Below are positions 37,888-44,993 of a stretch of 64,000 nucleotides of DNA, piece by piece. The position numbers and the translations under genes were made by a program. Position 1 is the stretch's first letter. The number at the start of each line of letters is the position of its first letter. Under the pieces are notes generated by a model that saw only the letters and a list, made by a program, of their open reading frames with translations, was not told the origin of the DNA and did no database searches. The DNA is from Nitrospirillum sp034653355 (GTDB lineage Bacteria > Pseudomonadota > Alphaproteobacteria > Azospirillales > Azospirillaceae): the NCBI RefSeq assembly GCF_034653355.1, contig NZ_JAYEER010000004.1:2604001-2668000 (forward strand), in the 5' to 3' direction.

Positions 37888-38139
37888 CTACAACAACACG
37901 TCCAGAAACATGCCCCGGCGATAGCGCGCGGGCAGGGTCAGGATGCCATTGACCATCAGGCTCGCCAGTTCGCGGGCCGAAGGCCAGCGGTTGCCGGGCT
38001 TGGCCTTCTGCACGGCGCGCGCTGGCGCCGGCGGCGGCACAAGGATGGAGTGCCGGTCCGAACCGTCGGGGATCAGCCCGCCAAGGCGGGAGGTGGTGGG
38101 GCGGGTCTCGACCATGGGAAGATCATATAGCCGCCCCAT
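37888..38139 (-). CDS. Hypothetical protein, about 83 residues
   Basis: I do not recognise this small protein. From the ATG at 38139 it reads MGRLYDLPMVETRPTTSRLG, continues through a proline-rich stretch (ILVPPPAPARAVQKAKPG), and ends with a helix-prone segment RWPSARELASLMVNGILTL and YRRGMFLDVLL. No signal peptide or membrane segment is present. Support comes from its tidy fit between the repeat element and the patatin gene and from its composition; it could still be a non-coding frame. Confidence 0.45.
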   Translation of the reverse strand: MGRLYDLPMVETRPTTSRLGGLIPDGSDRHSILVPPPAPARAVQKAKPGNRWPSARELASLMVNGILTLPARYRRGMFLDVLL

Positions 38140-38191
38140 GCCCGAGGCCAAGGGGCCTTATGGACGCAATGCGAAAGACCGCGGCCCCCCC

Positions 38192-39322
38192 TCACAAATA
38201 ATCCTGCACGATGTCGACGCTGGTCTCCACGCCCACCTTGTCGAAATTGGCGACCAGCCAGCAGTCCGCCGTCTCCCGCCCCTTGGTGAACAGGTACTGC
38301 AGGAACTCCGGTTCCGCGTTCAGCTTGCTGCTGGCGTGCATGTCGGCCAGGGCCTCGTCATTTTCGATGACGTGCATGCGCAGGGCCTTGTACTGGTCGG
38401 ACGTGAGGTCGCCGGAGTCGATGAGGCGCGAGACGAAGCGGATGGAGCGCATCTCGCGCATCAACGAGGCGTTGAAGGTGATCTCGTTCACCCGGTCGGC
38501 TATCTCGAACGGCGTCTTGGGCACGCCCTTGCGCACCAGCGGGTTGATTTGCACGACGATGATGTCGTGGCTCTCGTTCTCGTACGCGATGGGCCACAGC
38601 GACGGGTTGCCCATGAAGCCGCCGTCCCAATAGTATTCCCCCTTGATCTCCACGGCCTGGAACATCTGGGGCAGGCAGGCGGACGCCAGCACGGCGTCCA
38701 CCGTGATGTCGCGGTTGCGGAAGATCTTGACCTTGCCCGTCTCCACATTGGTGGCGGACAGGTAGAGGTCGATGCCGGCGGCGAAGCGCACCTGGTCGAA
38801 ATCGATCAGGTCCTCCAGGATGCGGCGCAGCGGGTTGATGCCCAGCGGATTGCTCTGATAGGGCGAGACCAGCATGTTCATGAGGTTGAACCAGGCGTAG
38901 CCCGGGCTGTCGTCCACCCGCCAGCTGCCGCGCAGGCGTGACAGCAGGCTGCGCTGCAGCGGCGACCCGCGCCCGGCTTCGCCCACCTTGGTCCAGAAGG
39001 TGCGCAGCGCCTTGCGGGCGCCCTCGCGCCCGTCCTTGCCATAGCCATCGGCCATGACCACGGCGTTCATGGCGCCGGCGCTGGTGCCGGAGATGGCCTC
39101 CACCTCCAGTCGGCCATCCTCCAGCAGACGGTCCAGCACGCCCCAGGTGAAGGCGCCGTGCGAACCGCCGCCCTGCAGGCCCAGGTTGACCCGCTTGTGC
39201 GGCTGGCCGTTGCCCCCTTTCGCTTTGGACGCGGGATGGGCGGTGGCGTCGTTGGCGCCGGGCTTATTCTGGGGAGGGGACGTGCTGTCGGGCATCGGGG
39301 ACCTGTCGCTTTGTTGACCCAT
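38192..39322 (-). CDS. Patatin-like phospholipase
   Basis: This is a serine-aspartate lipase of about 376 residues. The oxyanion loop is LGLQGGGSHGAF, the nucleophile is in AISGTSAGAMNAVV and the catalytic Asp in YWDGGFMGNPSLW. A disordered, glycine/lysine-rich N-terminus precedes the domain. Starts at 39322 and 39295 are both possible; the second has a weak AGGT upstream. Bacterial homologues include polyhydroxyalkanoate-granule and membrane-associated lipases; the substrate is not known here. Confidence 0.88.
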   Translation of the reverse strand: MGQQSDRSPMPDSTSPPQNKPGANDATAHPASKAKGGNGQPHKRVNLGLQGGGSHGAFTWGVLDRLLEDGRLEVEAISGTSAGAMNAVVMADGYGKDGREGARKALRTFWTKVGEAGRGSPLQRSLLSRLRGSWRVDDSPGYAWFNLMNMLVSPYQSNPLGINPLRRILEDLIDFDQVRFAAGIDLYLSATNVETGKVKIFRNRDITVDAVLASACLPQMFQAVEIKGEYYWDGGFMGNPSLWPIAYENESHDIIVVQINPLVRKGVPKTPFEIADRVNEITFNASLMREMRSIRFVSRLIDSGDLTSDQYKALRMHVIENDEALADMHASSKLNAEPEFLQYLFTKGRETADCWLVANFDKVGVETSVDIVQDYL

Positions 39323-39783
39323 GATGCGGCGCAACCGAACGGCGGCCGGAACGCGAGGCGCCCCACCCGCGACGGGCCCTGGGGCGCACAAAGATATGGG
39401 GCGGGACCCCGCCGGTCCAAGAGCGGCATGTCGCGCCACGCCTGGCCGTTCGCCGGGGGCTGGCCGACGCCCGCACCTTATCGCGGTCCCCCGGCGCGCG
39501 TCGTTATAAATTTCCCCGCCGAATGTTGCGCCGCCAAACCGGCATGGCGGCCCGGCTTTGCGCCCGCCGGCCGGTTCTGCTAAAACCGGCGGCGCGACCG
39601 GTGTCCCCATATCCGCCTTCGGGGGATGGCGCAAGGGGGCCGCGCTGGATCGCAAGGGGCGGATCGGGGCCGGGTCGGAAGGGGAAGCGGGGAACGATGA
39701 TCAGGGCAGGCGGGTCCGGGGGGACCCCGCATACGCGTCATGCCATTGACAGGGGGGGCCATCGGTCGCACCTTCCCTCGACC
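39323..39783. other. 461-base divergent intergenic region
   Basis: It lies between the patatin start and the hprK start. The hprK frame is open back to 39523 but encodes an unconserved basic/glycine-rich stretch, so I treat it as non-coding. It should hold promoters for both genes. I see no repeat element, strong hairpin or RNA gene. Confidence 0.5.
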
Positions 39784-40248
39784 ATGATCCGCGTCCATGC
39801 CACTTGTGTCAGTGTTGGCGGTGCCGGCGTCCTCCTGCGGGGGCCGTCGGGGTCGGGCAAGTCCGATTTGGCCCTGCGCCTGGTGGATGCGGGCGCCCTG
39901 CTGGTGGCCGACGACCAGGTGGATCTCGCCGCCGACCCCACGCGGACCCTGTTGACCGCTTCCGCGCCCGAGCGCCTGGCCGGCCTGGTCGAGGTGCGCG
40001 GCCTGGGCATCCTGCCCGTGCCGGCCGTCCCATCGGCCCTTGTCCGCCTGGCGGTCGACCTGGTGGGCCGGGACGCGGTTCCCCGCCTGCCTGAACCCGC
40101 CACCGTCACGCTGGCCGGCGTGATCCTGCCCCGGGTGGCGCTGTGGCCCTTCGCGGCGTCCGCCCCCGCCGCCCTACGCCTGGCGCTGGCGGCGCTGGCC
40201 GCCGGCGCGCCCCCGGTGCCCGCCGCGTTCGATGGGGTGGCGGCATGA
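39784..40248 (+). CDS. hprK: HPr kinase/phosphorylase, short alphaproteobacterial form
   Basis: This 154-residue protein corresponds to the catalytic half of HprK, without the N-terminal domain found in Firmicutes. The P-loop is RGPSGSGKSDLALRL (19-33), followed by LLVADDQVDL and the signature-like LVEVRGLGILPVP. It phosphorylates HPr on Ser46. Its stop overlaps the start of rapZ (ATGA). It begins the regulatory PTS cluster hprK-rapZ-EIIA(Man)-ptsH-ptsI, which has no sugar permease and therefore acts in signalling. Confidence 0.93.
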   Translation: MIRVHATCVSVGGAGVLLRGPSGSGKSDLALRLVDAGALLVADDQVDLAADPTRTLLTASAPERLAGLVEVRGLGILPVPAVPSALVRLAVDLVGRDAVPRLPEPATVTLAGVILPRVALWPFAASAPAALRLALAALAAGAPPVPAAFDGVAA

Positions 40249-41168
40249 GCGGGCAACCCGGCGTTTCCCCGTCCAAGCCACCCGTGGTGGTGGTCACCGG
40301 CCTGTCGGGCGCTGGATTGTCCACGGCGCTGAAGGCGCTGGAGGATCTGGGGTATGAGGCGGTGGACAATTTGCGCCTGTCGCTGCTGACCCATCTGGTG
40401 GAACAGGCCAGCGACCGGCCGCTGGCCATCGGCATCGACAGCCGCACGCGCGATTTCTCCGCCGACGCCGTGGGCGCGGAACTGGACCGGCTGCGCCACG
40501 CCACCGGCCGGACCGTCAGCCTCTTGTTCATGGAGGCGTCGGACGAGGCGCTGCAGCGGCGCTACACCGAAACCCGCCGGCCCCATCCCCTGGCCACCGA
40601 CCGGCCCGTGCCCGACGGCATCGCCCGGGAACGCGGCCTGCTGTGGTCCTTGCGTGACAACGCCGACGTGGTGGTCGACACCACCCAGCTTTCCATCCAC
40701 GATGTCCGCCGTTTGCTAGGCGGGCATTTCCGGTTGGACACGGCGCCGTCGTTGCATGTCTTCGTGACCAGCTTCTCGTTCCGCCATGGCGTCCCGCGTG
40801 AGGCCGACCTGGTGTTCGACGTCCGTTTCCTCGACAACCCGCACTGGGTTCCCGATCTCCGGCCCCTGACCGGCAACGATCCGCCCGTGGGCGCCTTCAT
40901 TGAGAAGGACGGGGACTTCCCCGCCTTCTTCGACAATCTCACCCGCTTGCTGGCCCCCCTGCTGCCCCGCTACCTGAACGAGGGCAAGCGCTACCTCACC
41001 ATCGCCTTGGGGTGCACCGGGGGCCGCCATCGTTCCGTCTTTGTCGCCAACCGGCTGGCGGCATGGTTGCAAACCCAGGGCTCCCGGGTGGGCGTCGCCC
41101 ACCGGGAATTGGACCGGTCCGGCGTGTCCCCGGAGCCCGCGCATGTCGTCAATAGGGAGACCCGATGA
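40245..41168 (+). CDS. rapZ: RNase adapter/nucleotide-binding protein RapZ with altered P-loop
   Basis: This 307-residue RapZ/YvcJ protein has the conserved LEDLGYEAVDNL, RYTETRRPHPL, SFSFRHGVPREADLVFDVRFLDNPHW and LTIALGCTGGRHRSVFVA segments, so both domains are complete. The Walker A, normally GxSGxG(K/R)S, reads GLSGAGLS with Leu at residue 25. That codon is TTG in clear sequence, not near an indel. In enterobacteria RapZ controls GlmS through small RNAs; in alphaproteobacteria its role is unclear. Overlaps of four bases couple it to hprK and to the EIIA gene. Confidence 0.94.
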   Translation: MSGQPGVSPSKPPVVVVTGLSGAGLSTALKALEDLGYEAVDNLRLSLLTHLVEQASDRPLAIGIDSRTRDFSADAVGAELDRLRHATGRTVSLLFMEASDEALQRRYTETRRPHPLATDRPVPDGIARERGLLWSLRDNADVVVDTTQLSIHDVRRLLGGHFRLDTAPSLHVFVTSFSFRHGVPREADLVFDVRFLDNPHWVPDLRPLTGNDPPVGAFIEKDGDFPAFFDNLTRLLAPLLPRYLNEGKRYLTIALGCTGGRHRSVFVANRLAAWLQTQGSRVGVAHRELDRSGVSPEPAHVVNRETR

Positions 41169-41566
41169 TCGGTATGGTCCTCGTGACCCACGGCCGTTTG
41201 GCCGAGGAGTTCATACTGGCCCTCCAACACGTGGTGGGGGAACAGCCACAGGTGCGCGCGGTCTGCATCGGGCCGGAAGACGACATGGAGCAGCGGCGGG
41301 AGGACATCCTGGCCAAGGTCGCGGAGTGTGATACCGGCGACGGCGTGGTGGTGCTGACCGACATGTTCGGCGGCACGCCGTCCAACCTGGCCATCAGTAC
41401 CATGGACCGCGCCAAGGTCGAGGTCATCGCCGGCGTGAACCTGCCCCTGCTGATCAAGCTGGCCTCGGTGCGCAAGACCGAGTCGCTGGAAAGCGCCGTC
41501 CAGGCGGCGCGCGAGGCGGGCCGCAAGTACATCAACGTGGCCTCCTCCCTGTTGGCGGACAACTGA
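41165..41566 (+). CDS. PTS EIIA component, mannose family
   Basis: This protein has 133 residues, a single EIIA(Man) domain. The phosphorylated His is H9 in VTHGRLAEEFI and the fold signature VVLTDMFGGTPSNLAIS follows. No IIB, IIC or IID gene is present, so it is the phosphate sink of a regulatory PTS. It overlaps rapZ (ATGA) and precedes ptsH by three bases. Confidence 0.93.
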   Translation: MIGMVLVTHGRLAEEFILALQHVVGEQPQVRAVCIGPEDDMEQRREDILAKVAECDTGDGVVVLTDMFGGTPSNLAISTMDRAKVEVIAGVNLPLLIKLASVRKTESLESAVQAAREAGRKYINVASSLLADN

Positions 41567-41569
41567 GCC

Positions 41570-41870
41570 ATGACGGGCGGGGGAAGGGGGCGCGGGCGGT
41601 TTCGGCCCGTCGCGCACGGCGCTGATCCAGAACCGCCGCGGCCTGCACGCGCGGGCGGCGGCCAAGTTCGTGAAGCTGGCGGCGGAATTCGACGCCGAGG
41701 TGGAGGTGGAGCGGGGCGACACCCAGGTCAACGGGCAGTCCATCATGGGCCTGATGATGCTGGCGGCCGCCATCGGCACCTCGATCACGTTGCGGGCGCG
41801 GGGGCCGCAGGGGGAACAGGCGCTGGACGCGCTGGTTGCCTTGGTCGACCGCAAGTTCGATGAGGACTGA
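41570..41870 (+). CDS. ptsH: Phosphocarrier protein HPr (frameshifted near its start)
   Basis: The frame ending at 41870 encodes most of HPr: LIQNRRGLHARAAAKFVKLA with the active His, then QVNGQSIMGLMMLAAAIGTS with the regulatory serine. That frame has no start codon upstream. The only suitable ATG (41570, three bases after the EIIA gene) is in another frame. Removing one G from the G5 run at 41579-41583 joins them into a 99-residue HPr starting MTGGEGGAGG. An extra base in the assembly is the likely cause. It passes phosphate from PtsI to EIIA and is a target of HprK. Confidence 0.87.
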
Positions 41871-41877
41871 ACGGCAA

Positions 41878-43671
41878 ATGGCCGAGCGCGCATCTGGCCG
41901 GGGCCGCACGATGAAGGCGGTGGCCGATCGTCTGCTGCGGGGCGTGGGGGTTTCCTCCGGTATCGCCATCGGGCCGGCGCACGTGGTGGACGCCAGCGCC
42001 CTGCTGGCGCCGGAATACGCCATTCCCGAGGCTGAGCTGGAGGCGGAGGTCCAGCGCTTCGCCACCGCCGCCGACAAGGCGCGCCGCCAGGTGCGCAAGC
42101 TGAAGACCAAGGCCTCCGGCCTGCCGGACAGCGCCGCGGAGGAGATCGGCTTCCTGCTGGACGCCCATTTCGCCATGCTGTCGGGTTCCCGCCTCATGCG
42201 CGGCGTGGAAAAGCGCATCCGCCAGGACAAGGTGAACGCCGAGGCCGCGGTGCAGGCCGAGATCACCAGCATCGCGCAGAGCTTCGCCGATATGGAGGAC
42301 GCCTACCTGGCGGCCCGCATCGCGGATGTGCGCGAGGTGGGCCAGCGCCTGCTGCGCAACCTGATGCAGCACAAGTACCAGGCCTTCTCTTTCCTGCCGG
42401 AGGGCTGCATCGTCCTGGCGGAGGATCTGAGCCCCGCCGACACCGCCCTGATGGACCCGCGCCGCATCGCCGGCTTCGCCACCATGCTGGGTGGACCGGA
42501 GGGCCACACCGCCATCATGGCGCGGTCCCTCAGCCTGCCGGCCGTGCTGGGCACCCTGGGCCTGTTGCAGGGCGTGCAGAATGGCGACACGGTGGTGGTC
42601 GACGGCATCGCCGGCCAGGTCTGCGTCAACCCCAGCCCGGACGTGCTGGACGGCTACCGTCGCCGCCGGGCCGAACTGTTGGCGGAACGGGCGCAGCTGA
42701 AAAGCCTGCGCAAGCTGCCGGCCATCACCCGCGACGGCACGTCCGTCACACTCAACGCCAACCTGGAACTGCCGCGCGAACTGGACGGCGCCATCGAGGT
42801 GGGGGCGTCGGGCGTGGGCCTGCTGCGCACCGAGTTCCTGTTCATGAACCGCGAGGACCTGCCCGACGAGGATGAGCAGACGGAGATCCTGACCCGCATC
42901 GTCACCAGCATGGACGGCAAGCCGGTGACGGCCCGCACCCTGGACATCGGGGGCGAGAAGATCGCGACCGCCTTGCGCGGCTATTTCAGCGAGCCAACCA
43001 ACCCCGCCCTGGGCCTGCGCGCCATCCGCCTGTCCTTGAAGGAACCCAAGCTGCTGGAAACCCAGCTGGCCGCCATGCTGCGCGCCGGGGCCCACGGCAA
43101 CCTGCGCATCCTGCTGCCCATGATCAGCTCGGTGGCCGAGGTGCGGCGGGTGCGCGAGATCATGGCCACGGTGGTGCGCCGCCTGCGCCGCCGAGGGGTG
43201 AGGATCGCCCACCCCCTGCCCAAGCTGGGCATCATGATCGAGATACCGGGCGCTGCCTTGTCGGCCGACGGCCTGGCGCCCTTCTGCGACTTCTTCGCCA
43301 TCGGCACCAACGACCTGATCCAGTACACCCTGGCCATCGACCGGGGGGACGAGCAGGTGGCCGACCTGTACGACCCGCTGCACCCCGCCGTGCTGCGCCT
43401 GGTGCAGTTCACCACCGAGGCGGCGTTGCGCGCCCGCATCCCCGTCTCCATCTGCGGCGAGATGGCGGGCGACCCGCGCTACACCGCCCTGCTGCTGGGC
43501 CTGGGCATCCGCGAGCTGTCCATGGCGCCCAACAACCTGCCCCTGGTGAAGCGCCGCCTCCGCGGGCTGGATCTGGTCGAGGCCACCCGCCGCGCCCGCA
43601 CCATCATGGACCAGACCGACCGGGGCCGCATCGCCGCCCTGCTGGACGATTTCAACGACGCTGCCGCTTGA
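41878..43671 (+). CDS. ptsI: Phosphoenolpyruvate-protein phosphotransferase (enzyme I)
   Basis: Enzyme I takes phosphate from PEP and gives it to HPr. The protein has 597 residues. It starts GVGVSSGIAIGPAHVVD after a short leader and has the phospho-His loop GGPEGHTAIMARSLSLPAVLG. The PEP-binding part contains GVGLLRTEFLFMNRE, MIEIPGAALSADGL and IGTNDLIQYTLAIDR, and the C-terminus has ICGEMAGDP. The ATG at 41878 follows GAGGAC; ATG 41911 is an alternative. Its stop codon lies inside a long hairpin that opens a tandemly duplicated unit. Confidence 0.95.
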   Translation: MAERASGRGRTMKAVADRLLRGVGVSSGIAIGPAHVVDASALLAPEYAIPEAELEAEVQRFATAADKARRQVRKLKTKASGLPDSAAEEIGFLLDAHFAMLSGSRLMRGVEKRIRQDKVNAEAAVQAEITSIAQSFADMEDAYLAARIADVREVGQRLLRNLMQHKYQAFSFLPEGCIVLAEDLSPADTALMDPRRIAGFATMLGGPEGHTAIMARSLSLPAVLGTLGLLQGVQNGDTVVVDGIAGQVCVNPSPDVLDGYRRRRAELLAERAQLKSLRKLPAITRDGTSVTLNANLELPRELDGAIEVGASGVGLLRTEFLFMNREDLPDEDEQTEILTRIVTSMDGKPVTARTLDIGGEKIATALRGYFSEPTNPALGLRAIRLSLKEPKLLETQLAAMLRAGAHGNLRILLPMISSVAEVRRVREIMATVVRRLRRRGVRIAHPLPKLGIMIEIPGAALSADGLAPFCDFFAIGTNDLIQYTLAIDRGDEQVADLYDPLHPAVLRLVQFTTEAALRARIPVSICGEMAGDPRYTALLLGLGIRELSMAPNNLPLVKRRLRGLDLVEATRRARTIMDQTDRGRIAALLDDFNDAAA

Positions 43672-43690
43672 CGGCAGCATGCCGTCAAGC
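43666..43690 (+). terminator. Hairpin overlapping the ptsI stop
   Basis: A perfect 11-bp stem (GCTTGACGGCA and its complement) closes a GCA loop and includes the ptsI TGA. No T tract follows, so it may protect or punctuate the mRNA rather than terminate intrinsically. The same hairpin recurs at 43804-43828. Confidence 0.65.
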
Positions 43691-43693
43691 GGC

Positions 43694-43792
43694 TTAGGCC
43701 ACGACCGTGGCCGCCGCAGCATTCCGGGGAACGCAGTGGACTGGAATGCGAGGAAGCCAAGCGGCCGGATGGCCGCGCCCGGCGCCTGAGGG
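43694..43792 (+). repeat. Structured interspersed element, copy 5 (tandem unit 1)
   Basis: Hairpin 1 is GGCCACG-AC-CGTGGCC, hairpin 2 has arms GCATTCC and GGAATGC, hairpin 3 is GCGGCC-GGAT-GGCCGC, and the end is GGCGCCTGAGGGCAA. All three hairpins pair perfectly. Confidence 0.88.
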
Positions 43793-43831
43793 CAATGCGA
43801 ACAGCTTGACGGCAGTATGCCGTCAAGCGGC

Positions 43832-43932
43832 TTAGGCCACGACCGTGGCCGCCGGAGCTTTCCGGGGAACGTAGTGGACTGGAAAGCGAGGAAGCCAAGC
43901 CGGCGGACGCCGGCGCCCGGCGCCTGAAGGCA
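43832..43932 (+). repeat. Structured interspersed element, copy 6 (tandem unit 2)
   Basis: Hairpin 1 is identical to copy 5. Hairpin 2 has arms GCTTTCC and GGAAAGC and hairpin 3 is GCCGGC-GGAC-GCCGGC. Relative to copy 5 both arms have changed together. The end reads GGCGCCTGAAGGCAA. Confidence 0.88.
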
Positions 43933-44014
43933 ATGCGAATAGCTTGACGGGATTCGGGGCCCTGATTCACCTTCAGGCGCGCCAGCACTGCTGGCATTGC
44001 CTGGGAGGACCCCG

Positions 44015-44311
44015 ATGCCCACCGCCCTGACTGTCCGTGGCCTGGATGAGGAACTGGTGCGCCGCCTGAAGCTGCGCGCCGCCCGTCACGGCCGTTCCAT
44101 GGAAGCCGAGTGCCGCGACATCCTGCGCCAGGCGCTGGCCAATGAGCCGCAGGACTTCCGCGCCCTCGCCTCCTCGCTACGCCAATCCCTGGCCGATCGC
44201 GCCCACCGACCCGCCGGCGACGTCATGGCCGCCACGCGGGCCGAGACCTGGGCGGCCCTGCCGGAGGCCATTCCGGCGGGCGGCATTCCCGGGCCGGGGG
44301 ACGAGCCATGA
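44015..44311 (+). CDS. FitA-like ribbon-helix-helix antitoxin
   Basis: This antitoxin has 98 residues, starting MPTALTVRGLDEELVRRLKL and continuing RAARHGRSMEAECRDILRQAL, a clear Arc/FitA RHH DNA-binding domain. The C-terminal tail rich in Ala, Pro and Gly should wrap the toxin. GGGAGGAC precedes the ATG. It overlaps the PIN-domain gene by four bases, the standard antitoxin-toxin arrangement. The pair lies between the tandem repeat unit and another copy of the element. Confidence 0.88.
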   Translation: MPTALTVRGLDEELVRRLKLRAARHGRSMEAECRDILRQALANEPQDFRALASSLRQSLADRAHRPAGDVMAATRAETWAALPEAIPAGGIPGPGDEP

Positions 44312-44748
44312 CGCTGCAATTCGTCATCGACGCCTCGGTCGCCCTGCAATGGGTGGTGCCAGAGGCGACCAGCCCCGTGGCCGACCGCCTGCTGGGCCAC
44401 CGACTGCTGGCGCCCGACGTGCTGATGGGCGACTTGGCCCAGGTGCTGGGCGCCAAGGTGGCCCTGGGCGACCTGACGGCGGTGGAGGCGGCCACCGCCG
44501 CCATGGCCCTGCAAGGAGCGGAGGTGGAGCTGATGCCGTCACGCCCCTTGCTGGCCGATGCCGTGCGCCTGGCGGCCCAGCTGTCCCATCCGGCGCAGGA
44601 CTGCCTGTACCTGGCCCTGGCCCAGGGCCTGCAGCTGGTCTACGTCACCGCCAACCCGGCCCTGGTGCGCGCCGTGCGCGGGCCCCTGGGTGGCCGCCTG
44701 GCGGGGCGTGTGGTGCTGGTGCACGAGGTGGAGCGGTTCTTGAGGTAG
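44308..44748 (+). CDS. PIN-domain ribonuclease toxin (VapC/FitB-like)
   Basis: This PIN protein has 146 residues. The first metal-binding Asp is D8 in FVIDASVALQWVVPE, and HPAQDCLYLALAQ holds the third acid. The second acid, usually Glu in the LLxxExxN helix, is Asp (LMGDLAQVL). The fourth position, usually TADxxL, reads TANPAL. It may therefore cleave RNA weakly or not at all. The cognate antitoxin is immediately upstream. The stop codon abuts a hairpin element on the opposite strand. Confidence 0.88.
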   Translation: MTLQFVIDASVALQWVVPEATSPVADRLLGHRLLAPDVLMGDLAQVLGAKVALGDLTAVEAATAAMALQGAEVELMPSRPLLADAVRLAAQLSHPAQDCLYLALAQGLQLVYVTANPALVRAVRGPLGGRLAGRVVLVHEVERFLR

Positions 44749-44842
44749 TTCCCTCAGGCGGCGTCCGCCCGCTTCCCTTCCTCGCTTTCCAGTCCGCTGG
44801 CGCTTCCCGGAAAGCTCCGGCGGCCGTGGTCGCGGCCTGGCG
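44749..44842 (-). repeat. Structured interspersed element, copy 7 (minus orientation)
   Basis: Read on the minus strand: hairpin 1 GGCCGCG-AC-CACGGCC with one mismatch, hairpin 2 arms GCTTTCC and GGAAAGC, a shortened hairpin 3 (GGGC-GGAC-GCC) and the end CCGCCTGAGGGAA. That end lies immediately after the stop of the PIN toxin gene. Confidence 0.83.
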
Positions 44843-44870
44843 AGGCTACCGCCTCACCAACAAATGCACA

Positions 44871-44888
44871 CATAAAGATATCTTTATG
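44871..44888. promoter_or_regulatory. 18-base perfect palindrome upstream of ahcY (candidate SahR-type operator)
   Basis: The sequence CATAAAGATATCTTTATG is perfectly self-complementary and AT-rich in a GC-rich setting. It lies 106 bases before the ahcY start. ArsR-family SahR repressors that respond to S-adenosylhomocysteine are known to control ahcY and methionine-cycle genes through AT-rich palindromes; assignment to SahR is inference. Confidence 0.6.
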
Positions 44889-44993
44889 CTTGCTGGTGCG
44901 GCCGTCGCTGGTACATCCTGGCGCAGTCATCCCGCCCGGACCGACCAGGCCCGCCTTCGTGCGCCGGCGGGGCACCACAGGAGCATCGCCCCC

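Larger units (their letters stand above)
43666..43941. repeat. Tandem duplication of a 138-base unit
   Basis: Two consecutive 138-base units (43666-43803 and 43804-43941), each an 11-bp hairpin followed by one interspersed element; a third begins GCTTGACGG at 43942 and breaks off. The units differ at paired positions in hairpins 2 and 3, and pairing is kept. Confidence 0.88.

Noticed and set aside
44850..44993. SAH riboswitch before ahcY
   Set aside because: I could not find the riboswitch core; the conspicuous feature is a perfect DNA palindrome that fits a protein operator better.
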